This document shows positions 10,068-20,187 of a stretch of 20,566 bases of DNA, piece by piece (position 1 is the stretch's first letter; every line of letters begins with the position of its first letter). The DNA is from Glomus cerebriforme (Eukaryota > Glomeromycota > Glomeromycetes > Glomerales > Glomeraceae). The notes under the pieces are model-generated. The model was given only the letters and a program-made list of their open reading frames with translations. It was not told where the DNA came from and made no database searches. A program made the position numbers and the translations under genes. The stretch is taken from NCBI GenBank assembly GCA_003550305.1, contig QKYT01000085.1:218309-238874 (forward strand), in the 5' to 3' direction.

Positions 10068-10266
10068 GTCATAAATGAAATTACAAAATCAAAAAAAAAA
10101 TTATTTTAAAGATCGTCTTTTATAACCTTTTCTTGTACTATTACGCCCAAATTATGCATGAAATACACAATAAGATCCAATTGTAGTATATTATTTATTT
10201 TCTTAAAAAGTAAGTTATATACATTTAATTCGGAGCATTGTTCTTTTTGATTCACGTAACACGTAC
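10068..10266 (-). promoter_or_regulatory. 5' flank of the channel gene
   Basis: On the minus strand the DNA leading to the ATG at 10067 is AT-rich. Another ATG sits five bases upstream (10070-10072) in a different frame, giving a 14-codon overlapping upstream frame that could lower initiation. No clear TATA element was found. Confidence 0.25.
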
Positions 10267-10700
10267 TTTTTGAATAATAATACTTACGGCAATGAATAAT
10301 ATAAATGGAAATATTAAATAATGCAATAAATGATGTAACTTTTTAGATGTACTGCAGCTTTGTTTAACATATAATTTTGTTTATTTTGATTTTTTTTTAA
10401 TTAACAGAACTTAATCTTACAAAAATTATCCTTTTATTCTTGTAAAGTCACAAAATTATCAATTTTTTTTTTTTTTGATTCGTAAAGATTTTTATTCATT
10501 AACAGTCTTAAAATCAAACTTATTAATCAAACTTTTACTCGAGACTGCTTAGTAGATCGCCTTACGCCAGCAGGTTACAGACTTGCAGTAGTTTATACTT
10601 TTTTTGGTAATAATCTACATTTAAATTTTTCTTGGCTTAATTATCGTAACAAAAAAAATCCTGTTCTATTTATAGCATAACTGATAATTTGAATTTATCA
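10267..10700. repeat. Direct repeat, copy 1 (with an extra ~244 bp)
   Basis: Two blocks are repeated downstream: a 26-bp block at 10299-10324 is identical to 10943-10968, and a 27-bp block at 10599-10625 is identical to 10999-11025. Similarity extends around both (TTTTGAATAATAAT before, CATAATTTGAATTTATCA-like after). The offsets are 644 and 400 bp, so this copy carries about 244 bp absent from the other. Confidence 0.7.
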
Positions 10701-10910
10701 TAAGAAATGTTCCACGCGAAAAAAAATTAACAAGCGAATAACTTCTTATCTGAATTATAATTATTAATAATATGATTGATAATAATTTTTGTAAGTCCAT
10801 GAATCAAAAATAATATATATTTTGATAGAAAAATACAATAAGTTCCAAGTATAGTAACACCTTGAAGAGTATGTTAAATCGCACTAATGATTTTTTTGCA
10901 CATAACACAA

Positions 10911-11147
10911 TCTTTTGAATAATAATTACAAACAATAAACAAATATAAATGGAAATATTAAATAATGCTTGGCAGTGCAGCATACAGTGAAGTTTATATT
11001 TTTTTGGTAATAATCTACATTTAAAATTTTTTTCCAAATTAAATTTAATGATCGCAACAAAAATGGTTAATAAAAAAAAAAAATTTTTTTTTCGTTCAAA
11101 TCCATTCTTTTTAAATCCTATATTTATGGCATAATTTGAATTTATCA
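10911..11147. repeat. Direct repeat, copy 2
   Basis: Counterpart of 10267-10700 with the two exact blocks closer together. An open frame on the minus strand crosses this copy (10804-11148, 114 codons) but its equivalent is not open in copy 1, so I do not call it a gene. The repeat is either a duplicated host segment or two copies of an unidentified element. Confidence 0.65.
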
Positions 11148-11621
11148 CGTTTCGTTGATTATTTTAATCAATTTATCTTTGCTTACATAAAGCGTAAATG
11201 TAATTTACAAAAACATAAACACAAGCGAGAAATATTTATTCTTGCTCCACATGAAAAAATTTAAGTTTCATTGTACAGTATTTGCTAGTACGGTGTACTA
11301 CCACAACTCTGGCTATAACACGATATGAATCACGAGTGACTCACGTGACCTTCGCTAACAACATAAATCAAAGTGAAATGACTTGCGAGGACCATTATAT
11401 TTAATGTCACGTATAGAGTAACATGTTTATAATATTTATTATTTTTTTATTCAAAAAAAAAAATGAATGTTCCGTAGTCATATTAATTATCAAATGTTTT
11501 GCATATTCACATCTTATAAAAAAATCACTTAAAAAATTTCTAAACGTCTAGAATGCTCAATAGTATGGCTCGATACAAAACCAGATTTAACCAAATTCTC
11601 ATTTTTTTTAATAACATTATA
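11148..11621. other. Intergenic DNA upstream of the BTB relic
   Basis: Contains a less AT-rich patch at 11290-11410 with CACGTG (11342-11347), the core bound by many bHLH regulators, and nearby ATCACGAGTGACTCACGTG. It may be an old promoter of the BTB relic; no start signal can be fixed. Confidence 0.3.
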
Positions 11622-12123
11622 ATGACCGATAATATTTTTCTTTTGAAATTATCTCAATTAAATTTTGTAAAATGATGTATTACAATTGAAGTTGATAATG
11701 ATCCTTACGTAAAAGTCTTTCGAGCGCATATGGTTATTTTAGATTATCATTCTCCTCATTTGCGAAGAATTTTATCGACAAGTTAAAAGAAAAATATTAG
11801 AACTTTAATACATTTTAAATTAATTTCGCAATGTTTTGTTAGGTATATTTATAGCAGAATTACTTTGTTTATATAATCATTATTGATAATAACAAAGATT
11901 AACTGGATGGAAAAAAATTTTTAATCTGATACCAATTTCAGAAAAATCTTTAACCTTCAAATTCGACATGATAATCTTTCAGGTAAGTAAAAGTTTAGGT
12001 TTGGAAACATACATTTAAATGGGATATTGCTCAAAATTCCGAACTTTTATTAGCTTCTTCAAATTATTAAATGATGATTTTAATACTTTAATGATCGCTC
12101 TGCAACATTGTATTATATTTCTG
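11622..12123 (+). pseudogene. BTB/POZ-domain protein relic
   Basis: The ATG at 11622 opens MTDNIFLLKLSQ, and after a stop and a small deletion the same frame gives ITIEVDNDPYVKVFRAHMVI and LDYHSPHLRRILSTS. The phrase VFRAHxxIL followed by SPxLRRIL is the core of BTB domains, where the histidine and the following helix shape the dimer. Later, in other frames, come VRYIYS, TKINWMEKNF, VWKHTFKWDIAQN and DDFNTLMIALQHCI, which match the order YIYxG, BACK-like helices and VWEHVLKWGLAQN seen in BTB-BACK proteins of Rhizophagus (from memory). Several stops, deletions and shifts make it non-functional. Intact members usually act as adaptors for cullin-3 ubiquitin ligases; that role is family knowledge. 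The similarity ends just before the inverted-repeat element at 12141. Confidence 0.8.
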
Positions 12124-12140
12124 AGTAAATGTCAATCTGT

Positions 12141-12479
12141 GTCAGGTGACAACTGATACACGTCAGATGCTGATTGAACACCTGACGCGCGTCATTTGTA
12201 AAGTCCTCTATAAGTGAACATATTTTTTATTAATAAATTTCCTTTTATATTGTAAGTAAACTTGTATATCACAAGATAAATATGAGATTATATATTGCAA
12301 GTTTTACTTAAAAAAACTTGTAATTTATAAATATTTTTAAATAAGATTATTTCCATGAGTTTGAATCTAATTAATTAAATTATTAATGTGATGAATAAAT
12401 TTATTAAAAAACCAAAAAATACTAAAACTGGAGAATTCGATTTTGTACAACGGGTGACGCGCATCAGTTATCACCTGAC
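12141..12479. mobile_element. Inverted-repeat element (MITE) with GTCAGGTGA termini
   Basis: The left end GTCAGGTGACAACTGAT and the complement of the right end GTCAGGTGATAACTGAT belong to 25-bp termini that differ at three sites, all transitions. A related motif (CACCTGACGCGCGTCA) recurs inside at 12179-12194. The centre folds into an imperfect hairpin (GTAAGTAAACTTG near 12252 with CAAGTTTTACTT near 12298). No coding frame. No target duplication is obvious in the flanks, so the superfamily is open. It lies directly against the 3' end of the BTB relic. Confidence 0.65.
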
Positions 12480-12524
12480 GCTGAGGCACAACAAAGGTTA
12501 TACCAAAAGAGAATATGAGAAAAA

Positions 12525-12848
12525 TTAAATTAAATGGTTTGGATAATTATTATAAATCAAGTAGGAATTCAGAATCAAAAAAAATTGATTTTTTAACATT
12601 ATTACAATTTTATAAATTTTCAGATAAATTAATTTTAATTGTGGTTTAAATTGTGGAAATTCAAGTACATACGAAGCCGCTTTCCATATGACCATATTAT
12701 TTTTTTTATATTGGATCATTCCGGATTTATAGATTGTAAAGAAAAGAAATAAAACAAAACCTTCAATAAACTGACGCAATTCATCAGGCGGCGAATATAG
12801 GTTTCTTAGTTTTAAAATTTTATGAATTTTTATTAACTTAATAAGCGA
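12525..12848 (-). pseudogene. Unrecognised 107-codon open frame without ATG at its start
   Basis: A minus-strand frame is open for 107 codons (12848-12528, stop 12525-12527). It begins SLIKLIKIHKILKLRNLY and contains SPPDELRQFIEGFVLF, then NNMVIWKAASYVLEF and PQFKPQLKLIYLKIYK. The middle is rather protein-like, with mixed charged and aromatic residues, while the end is asparagine/isoleucine-rich as expected from AT-rich DNA. There is no ATG in the first part and no splice site was fixed. I do not recognise it; it could be a gene fragment or chance. Confidence 0.3.
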
Positions 12849-14795
12849 TTAAATAAAGCATTGTATATTAAATTTTAAATAATATATGAATAAATTTAAT
12901 CACATGGTATGATTTTAAAATTGTCATAAATTATTGTTATTGGTTATTATTACTAACACCAATTTAAAAACCTGGAAAATGATCGACTATAGTGGAAAAT
13001 CATTCGGCCAGATAATTCAATAATTTTCCGGCCGATCTGAATTTTTTTTTAATTAGAGTGTAGATGATGGTGGTGCCGTGGTGGTTGGTGATATTACCCT
13101 AATCTCAACTCCTCTTTAGTATTCTTAAAAAAGATTCTTTAAATAATAGAAATTAAATTTAAACTGAAAATTAATGTTTAATTATGAAATACCACTTGGT
13201 TTTTTTTTTGCCAAGAATCCGGCGAATTTTAAACTTGAAACTAATTTTTAAGGGTTGAAAAATTGAAATTTTTTATAAATAGGAAATGAGAATGATAATT
13301 ACTTTTAATATACATAAGTATGTATTTGTTTAAATTAAAGAAAAAAATTTTATAGTACATAAATCACGTGGTTTTACGTAATAATTAGGATCTTCGGCCA
13401 AAATTAGAAAATAAAAATACCCGAACATCAAATTGATATTATTCGATAATGATAATTATTACAAGGGGGTCCAAATATTTATTATTTTTTTTTTGTCGAA
13501 TAAAAAAATTATCTCACGAATTATTGATGATATAGAGATTTACATTCTACGATACAAATAAAAGTATAAAATTCTTTTTATAAAATATTTTTTTATGGTA
13601 TAAAATATTGTATTTACTAATTTTAATAAGGTTTATCTTTAGTGCAGTAATGATCAATGTTTACCCTCTACCGTGCATATAATTATTTACAGTCGATCAA
13701 ATTATATTGTGTTTCATTCTGGAACTGGGTAACTTCCAACTTGGGACACAATAATTGATGATCTATTTTTTTAGAAAATTTTTCAGTCCGAAATTTCTAA
13801 TCCAAATTTTATCGTTCCCTTCTTCTTATTGTAGAATTTAAATTTAAAGTTTCCAATAATTATTGTGTAATAATTATAATATTAATTCATGTGATAATTA
13901 TTGGTTGATCAAAGACTATACCTTCAGTCGTTAGAATTTTACAAAGAATTAAAATTCCGTCCGTCGATTTCTCAAGTTACTAACCAATAAGTATTATTAC
14001 GAATCGTAAAAAAATCATATGAAACAAAACAAAAAAAAAAAAATTATATTTCTAATTTTTATGCAAATTAAATTTGTTTATATCCTCCTCGCAGACAACG
14101 AATGGTGAATAATAACAATAATAGCAAAAAAAAACTCAAATTTTTATAATAAAGTATAGAACACAAGAACCATCAAACCGTATTGACAGAATGCAAGGAC
14201 CCTCGATAAATTTAGATTTTTACATTTAAGGAAAATATTTTAAATAATAATTTTCCTAAAGAAGTTCATAACGAAAAAATCCGGTGATACATAAGTATAA
14301 ATGAGTAAATATAATAACGTTTATTTTTTATTACGACGATCATTTTATGCGTAATTAGTAAATAAACAGGAATCTAATCTAATTCAAGATTAGTTTTTTT
14401 CTTATTAGTTCTCAGCAAAATTTTCTCATGAATAAATTTATATAATTTTCGGAAATCCGTGATAAAATCAAAAATAAATTTAAAATTTCCATTTTTGGAC
14501 CTTTCACAAATCCAAGAAAAATCTGATGTGCGTTATTTATAGTAAATTAGGGGTTAATCTTTTAACGATTCATATAATCAAAAATTTTCGATTTTTATTG
14601 AAAAAATGATAACGTAAAAGGGAGTTTGTTTTTACTTGTTAGTAAAAATAGTCAAATTGGTTTAGTAAATATTTTAATTATTATAGTTTAGTTGTCCTGA
14701 ATAAATGTTCGTAATGTAGCAAAATGTCGAAGAATATGCAAACAAAGAAGCCATTGAGAGGTAATGAATTGTCGTGGATTTTTTGAATTTTTTCA
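12849..14795. other. Long AT-rich intergenic region, no gene seen
   Basis: About 1.9 kb with no convincing open frame. It contains CGGCCAGAT (13006-13014) and CCGGCCGATCTGAAT (13029-13043), a degenerate direct repeat, and an AT-rich perfect palindrome with 9-bp arms and a GTGT loop (13856-13877). A minus-strand frame near the oxidase start (14674-14856) is lysine-rich and without recognisable motifs. The last 100 bases form the oxidase 5' flank. Confidence 0.45.
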
Positions 14796-14802
14796 TATAT
14801 AA
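14796..14802 (+). promoter_or_regulatory. Possible TATA element of the oxidase gene
   Basis: TATATAA lies about 105 bases before the ATG at 14905, followed by a pyrimidine-rich leader (TTTCATTTTATTTTCTTCTG). Position and sequence fit a promoter, but such words are common in AT-rich DNA. Confidence 0.3.
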
Positions 14803-14904
14803 TCGCTTTGATTTCTTCCTCATTTTTTGTTCTTTACCTTTTGATTTTATTATCAAAGTAAGGTATAATTCTTATATTTCATTTTATTTTCTTCTGAAAT
14901 CATA

Positions 14905-17147
14905 ATGATATTTAATCTCAAGAGGACTTCGATCCTCCTTATTATTTCATTATTTGTAATTGGCTCATCTGCAATTTCAACTAAAGTTCATCATGTTGAT
15001 GGTGACAGTCTTCATTTGAAAGCTTATACTAATGAAATCCAAAATCTTGATGAACCATATCAATATATTAAAAGCGATTATTTCAAACCCATCACACATC
15101 TTCCTTTTACTAATAAACCAGTAACTCGTTACTATCATTTTATGTTAAAAAAAGTTAAACTTTCTCCTGATGGTTTTGAAAGAACTGTTTGGAGTGTAAA
15201 TGGTCAACATCCTGGTCCAATTATTCAAGCAAATAAAGGTGATAGGATCGTCGTAAATGTGACAAATAACTTTGGGGATCATGCAAGTAGCGTATTAAAA
15301 TTTATTTATTTATTTTTTTATTTATTATTATTTTTTTTTTTTGTTTCTAAATCTTTTAACAATTATTATTATTATTATTTTAGCGATCCATTGGCACGGT
15401 ATGTTTCAAAATGGTACAAATTGGTACGATGGGGTTCCAGGACAAGTAAGTAAATGATTTCTACGTTTTAATTTCTCCTTTTTTTTTTTCTATTTTAATA
15501 TTTTATTAATCAAAATAATTCAATTCGTGATTTTAGACTCAATGTCCAATCCCAAATCATGTTTCACTAATCTACGATTTCTCTACTGCCGATCAACATG
15601 GTACTTATTGGTATCATTCTCACTTTTTTGCCCAATACCTTGATGGTTTACGAGGATCATTAATGTAAATTTTTTTTTTTCCTGCATATAAATTAATTTT
15701 TACCTATTTGAGTTAATTAAATTATTTTACTAAAAAAAATAGAGTCCACGATCCAGATGATCCATACTTAAAGGATTATGATTTTGAATATGTTGTTTCG
15801 TTATCTGAATGGCATCATAAGTAAGGAATTTATATTATAAAAAATTCGAAATTTGTTAGAATTTGTTATTAATTCAAAATTTTTATTTTTATTTTTATTT
15901 TTTTTTTTTTAAAAAAAAAAAAATTTTATTATAGTACAACTGGTGCTATCTTACCACTTTTTGAAGCTCCAGGCTATGCTGGTCTTCGTCCCATTCCAGA
16001 CTCTCCACTTATAAGTGGTCGTGGTAGATATAACTGCACTGCGGCTCCTCCTGGATCTAAATGCAAATCAGATCCTCCTTTGGCCGTATATAATGTTAAA
16101 AAGAATAAAAAATACCGTTTCCGTATTATCAACTCTGCAGGAGATGCTGTCTTCGTCTTTTCTATTGATCAACATAAATTAAAAGTTATAGAAACGGAAG
16201 GAGTATATGTTAAACCAACTATAATAGAAAAATTACCTATTAATGTTGGTCAACGTTATTCTGTAATTGTTGAAGCTAATCAACCAATTGGAAATTATTG
16301 GATTCGTGGAACTCTCGATAAAAGATGTACTCCAAATAACAATGCAACAATCAATTCTAATTCCGCTATCGATTGGAATGGTCTTGGTATTCTTCATTAT
16401 GAAGGTGCAAAACATGAACCAAAATCAAAAGAATCCAATGAAACTTTCACTCCATGTCGTGATCTTGACCAAAAACATTTACAACCTATTCATCCCGTCA
16501 CCAAATTTGATGGTCATCTTACTGATTTTATCAATGCCACCATTACATTCGCACCAGATGATGATAATATATTAAGAGCTTTAATAAATGGAAGTTCATT
16601 CGTACCTCAAATGAATGATCCAACTCTCAATAAAATCACAAGACAATTCCCACCACAAAATTTACCAAAAGAACAAAATTCTTTAATTTTTAATAATAAA
16701 AATGGTATCGTAGAAATTGAATTATGGAATAATAATCCTGCTACACATCCATTCCACATGCATGGACATCTTTTTGGTGTAATGTTTGTTGGTGAACAAG
16801 GACAAAAACCTGATAGAAGTAAATATAATACGAAAAATCCTATCGTTCGTGATACTATATCCCTTCCTGGAAATGGAGTTTTAGTAGTTCGTTTTATTTC
16901 TGATAATCCTGGTATTTGGGCTTTCCATTGTCATATTGAATGGCATGTTGAACTTGGTATGGTTATGGAATTTGTAGAACTTCCTAATATTTTGAAAAAG
17001 AAAGTTATACCGAATGATGTCGTTTCTTTGTGTATAGAAAGTGACTTTCAAAAGAATAAGAGAAGCCCTACTTTACCACCTAGTAGAAGAGCGTTTAACC
17101 CTATTACAATTAATGAAATTAGAAGTGACATTAATATCGATCAATAA
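14905..17147 (+). CDS. Secreted multicopper oxidase (laccase-like), 5 exons, 620 residues
   Basis: Exons 14905-15286, 15384-15445, 15537-15664, 15743-15820 and 15935-17147 join in frame through GT..AG introns of 97, 91, 78 and 114 nt, giving 1863 nt. Residues 1-23 are a signal peptide ([15 protein letters not shown]). All four copper motifs are present: HWHGMFQ (130-136), GTYWYHSHF (170-178), HPFHMHGH (488-495) and [12 protein letters not shown] (548-559), with the type-1 cysteine at 549. The axial position (ten residues after that cysteine) is Met559. The family couples one-electron oxidation of phenols, amines or metal ions to reduction of oxygen to water. Length and motif order are normal for a three-domain oxidase. 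No membrane anchor follows the last motif, unlike Fet3-type ferroxidases, so extracellular release or wall location is likely. The first intron was placed at GTAGCG so that ATIHWHG stays in frame. Substrate is not shown by the sequence. Confidence 0.94.
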
Positions 17148-17301
17148 ACATTTTTTTATTCATTATTACTATAAGCATTCTATTTTTGATTTCTAGAAAT
17201 TAATGAAATTTTTGCATACCTATTTTTTTTTTTTATAGAAAATTTACATTTATTTTTAGATAAAAAAAAAATAATAATAATAAATTAGAGATTCAAATAA
17301 A
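17143..17301 (+). terminator. Possible polyadenylation signals of the oxidase gene
   Basis: AATAAA overlaps the stop codon (17143-17148) and recurs at 17296-17301, about 150 bases downstream. The second is the more usual position for a 3' end. T-rich stretches lie between them. In DNA this AT-rich the motif has little weight alone. Confidence 0.3.
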
Positions 17302-18540
17302 TAACTAATTAGAATAGTTTTTTTTATGTTATTAAATAAACTATTCGCGAGAAAATAAATAAAATTCGTACTTAATATTTTCGCTTCAATAACTTTATCT
17401 ATTTTTTATTTTAATTTTTGCGATTGCGATTCTTTTATAACATTCTTATTAATGAAATGTATTATTATTAAAATAGTAAAATGTGAGATTACATATTACA
17501 TAAAATACTAAACTAAAAGAATAATTCACTAGCAGCTAGTACGTTAAGTTTTCTGTCTCATATTCTATTGTGATCAACAATTTTTCTAACATTGCTTAAT
17601 AATTACGTCATTAAATTAAAGTACGTACTCCCACCAAATAAAGCTAGTATATTTATCGTAACGTGATCAGAATCGACCATTTGATTGGTTGATTGCTGTA
17701 TATAAGTGTATTGGACAAATTTATTATATTATTAAACTTGTACTTTAAAATCAATCTAAAGGAAAACAAAAATAACTTTATTACCAAATAGAATAAATTC
17801 AAATAAATATCAGTAATATGATAAATATTTTATGAAAAAATATTGCATTGAATCATAGTTTTAAAGAAATTAAGCCAAATTTGTCAAAACAAATAAACGA
17901 ACTAATGTACAACTTATTTTTTTATTATTTGGGAATTCTTTTTTTTTTCATAAAAATTTTTTATAAACAAAATCTGCATCTTAGAGAAGTTTTTTCTTTA
18001 CATAAATTTAGTTAATTGAATAAATCACATCTATTTAATATTTTAAACATGTATATATTTGGTAGTTGAAAATGTTAACTGATATTTATTGTTTCAATTA
18101 AATTATTTATTAAAGTATCACCGTCAGCATATTACAAGACTAATGAATTTTAATATTCAAAAACTAAAAACTTACCAGTTATTACTTTTGTGATTCATTG
18201 AACCGTAAATTATTATAAATTTTTAATACCATTTTTCTTTTCTTTTCTTTTCTTTATGACAATCATGTATACCCAGATTTTTTTTTATTTTTTTTAGAAA
18301 AAAAATTTAACCAATTAATTTTTTTTTGCTCATTTCGCATATCATGATAATATAGTTAATATAGTAGAGCATTTTTATTGTAAATAATTTGAATATAGTA
18401 TTCCCTTATTAAATGGATCACTCCAGCAGTTTTCTTTATTATGATCTAGCAGCAGTTACAAATGATGTTTTATGTTAGCTTATAGAGGATCTATCTATTA
18501 TAAGATCCAAATTTGACATATTTTTGGATGAAATGTCTTA
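17302..18540. other. Intergenic DNA with one promoter-like patch and a short microsatellite
   Basis: No open frame of note. At 17684-17706 an ATTGG (inverted CCAAT) lies ten bases before TATATAAG, in a less AT-rich patch (17600-17710), but no gene follows. ACTAGCAGCTAGT (17528-17540) is a short palindrome. TCTTT repeats run at about 18232-18255. Confidence 0.4.
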
Positions 18541-18730
18541 TTAATGGACTATAAAATAGTATAGATTATCCATTAAATTTTCCAGTTGAAACGATTTAAT
18601 AATATTTAACATGCATGATAATAGTAATAATAGAAATTAATTGATTTATAAAAAATTTTAACAAAAAAAAGTTTATTTTTATTTTATTATTTTTATTTTT
18701 TTTAAATACGGTAAATAAATATTTTTTTTT
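18541..18730. repeat. Diverged direct repeat, copy 1
   Basis: Shares with 18919-19070 the order: TTAAT(G/A)GACTATAAA, then TATAGATTATCCATTAAATT, then AATAATATTTA(A/G)CATG, then a T-rich part and TAC(G/A)GTAAATAAATA. The start can fold: TTAATGGACTAT pairs with ATAG..TCCATTAA. It could be one of two terminal repeats of a worn element or a simple duplication. Confidence 0.65.
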
Positions 18731-18918
18731 CGCAATTATTAATTGTTCATTTGATTATTTAATAATTAAAATAAAAAATTAAATGAATTTGATGAATTAA
18801 TTCAAGAAACATAATATTTAAATGGCATTTTCTTTTCTAAACATATTTAAATATATCTAATATGGAATATACAAACCCAATTATTTAAGATTATATTATT
18901 TTTAAAATTGCTGATAAT

Positions 18919-19070
18919 TTAATAGACTATAAAGCAATATAGATTATCCATTAAATTATCCGGCCGAAATTATTCTTAAAATAATATTTAGCATGAAATA
19001 TTTTAATAAATAAAAAAAAAAATAAAGGTTTATTTTATTATTATTTAAAATACAGTAAATAAATAATTTT
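18919..19070. repeat. Diverged direct repeat, copy 2
   Basis: Second copy of the block at 18541-18730, about 378 bp further on. It contains TTATCCGGCCGAAATTATT where copy 1 has TTTTCCAGTTGAAACGATT. A similar TTTTCCGGCCGAT occurs at 13024-13036, so the family may have more members. Confidence 0.6.
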
Positions 19071-19099
19071 CAGATTAATTAAATGTCCCTAATTTATGC

Positions 19100-19830
19100 T
19101 ATCTTAACAAATCTAAATTAATTTTACTAATTGTTATTCTATTGTTTTATCTAATTCTATTAGCAATCTCCATCATTATTTAATACCCTTTATTCGTATA
19201 CTTTTTTTCATTTTCTAATTTGTTAACTTACATCATTATTTCTTTCTATTTCTATCTTATACATCTTTGTTCTTTCATATGTTTCAATTACATTATAGAA
19301 CTTGTTAACTTCAAATTATTCTCACATTTTATTTCTTGGGTATACTGTTTCCCTTTTCCGGTTCTTTGGATATTTTTTTTTATTCAATTGTTGCATTCAT
19401 TATTTCCTCAATAATTCTCACTTTTTTCCACACTTCATAAGTAATCTCCAATTGTCCTGATACTTTCCTCATTTATATACTTTTCCTCAAATTGTTCTTT
19501 CCATTTTTTTCCCGTGCATTTCAGTTTCTAGCTTTCTCCCTATTCTTACTCATTGAAATTTCTTTTTCAATGATTTCTTTAGTCTTCATCAATTCTTTAT
19601 TCATCCATTTATCTAATTTTAGTTGTTACTTTCTCATTATCACACAGATTGTATATTTTTGTTATCCCTTGGATTCTTTAACTTTATGTCTAATATGACC
19701 ATTGCATCTTCTTTTTTATGCTTTGTATATTTTGTTTNCCAATTTTCCGTTAATAAATTGTTTCTTTCTTATCAGTTTGTTCTGTTAAATCCAATAATAT
19801 CTTGATTATCTTCTTTTTAGGAAAAGCAGG
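19100..19830 (-). pseudogene. Decayed lysine/glutamate-rich coding DNA, perhaps from a LINE-type element
   Basis: The plus strand is markedly pyrimidine-rich. Read on the minus strand, several overlapping frames give charged, protein-like pieces: KKIIKILLDLTEQTDKKET, KEDAMVILDIKLKNPRDNKN, DKWMNKELMKTKEIIEKEIS, WKEQFEEKYINEESIRTIGD, then YEVWKKVRIIEEIMNATIE and KKYPKNRKRETVYPRNKM. A tryptophan followed by I..I..A.....KK is like the linker between endonuclease and reverse transcriptase in LINE proteins, but neither enzyme domain is visible. There are many frame breaks, and one N at 19738. Assignment to a retroelement is a guess; the decay is clear. Confidence 0.35.
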
Positions 19831-19953
19831 TTTCAGGTTTCAGTATTTCACAGCTACTCTCAACTTGTAATAGACTTTTTGCTAACAGGGTATCATTAGA
19901 GTTACTGGATTTTTTGAAATTAAGTGAAATAAGTGAAGTGGGAATTCTAATCT

Positions 19954-20187
19954 AAACCAATCAACCAGTTAGGAGATACTCAACTATCTGACCGGCTTTC
20001 CTTGCCTGACACGAGGAAGACCTCTATATACAGTATAAGGAAGAGAAAAGGAAATTTAAAGGAGAAAAAAAAACCAACCAGCCAGTTAGGAGATACTCGA
20101 CTATCTGACCGGCTTTCCTTGCCTGATACGAGAGAGTTCTATATACAGTATAAGGAAGATAAGATGGAGTTTAGAGGGGGTATAAGG
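19954..20187. repeat. Two tandem copies of a 117-bp unit
   Basis: Copy 1 (19954-20070) and copy 2 (20071-20187) share CAGTTAGGAGATACTC, ACTATCTGACCGGCTTTCC, TTGCCTGA(C/T)ACGAG and TATATACAGTATAAGGAAGA, with few differences in the first 95 bp and more in the purine-rich last part. The unit is much richer in G and C than its surroundings. The TATATACAGTATAAGG part resembles a core promoter. An open frame across both copies (20002-20247) follows from the duplication and shows no known motif. The origin is probably a mobile element, not identified. Confidence 0.85.

Noticed and set aside
11094..11103. GTTCAAATCC, like a tRNA B box
   Set aside because: No cloverleaf arms or A box around it; the preceding DNA is a T run.
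10804..11148. 114-codon minus-strand frame in the duplicated block
   Set aside because: Rich in I, F, L and K as expected from AT-rich DNA, and the matching stretch in the other copy is not open.
13856..13877. 9-bp-arm palindrome as a regulatory hairpin
   Set aside because: Arms are pure A/T; such palindromes arise often in this composition.
14674..14856. 60-codon minus-strand frame upstream of the oxidase
   Set aside because: Low-complexity lysine-rich start, no known motif, and it overlaps the likely oxidase promoter.
16233..16575. Two overlapping open frames inside the last oxidase exon
   Set aside because: Both lie in other frames of a strongly supported coding exon and show no motifs.
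19220..19805. Three plus-strand hydrophobic frames
   Set aside because: Phe/Leu/Ile-rich translations of a pyrimidine-rich stretch; the minus-strand reading is more protein-like.
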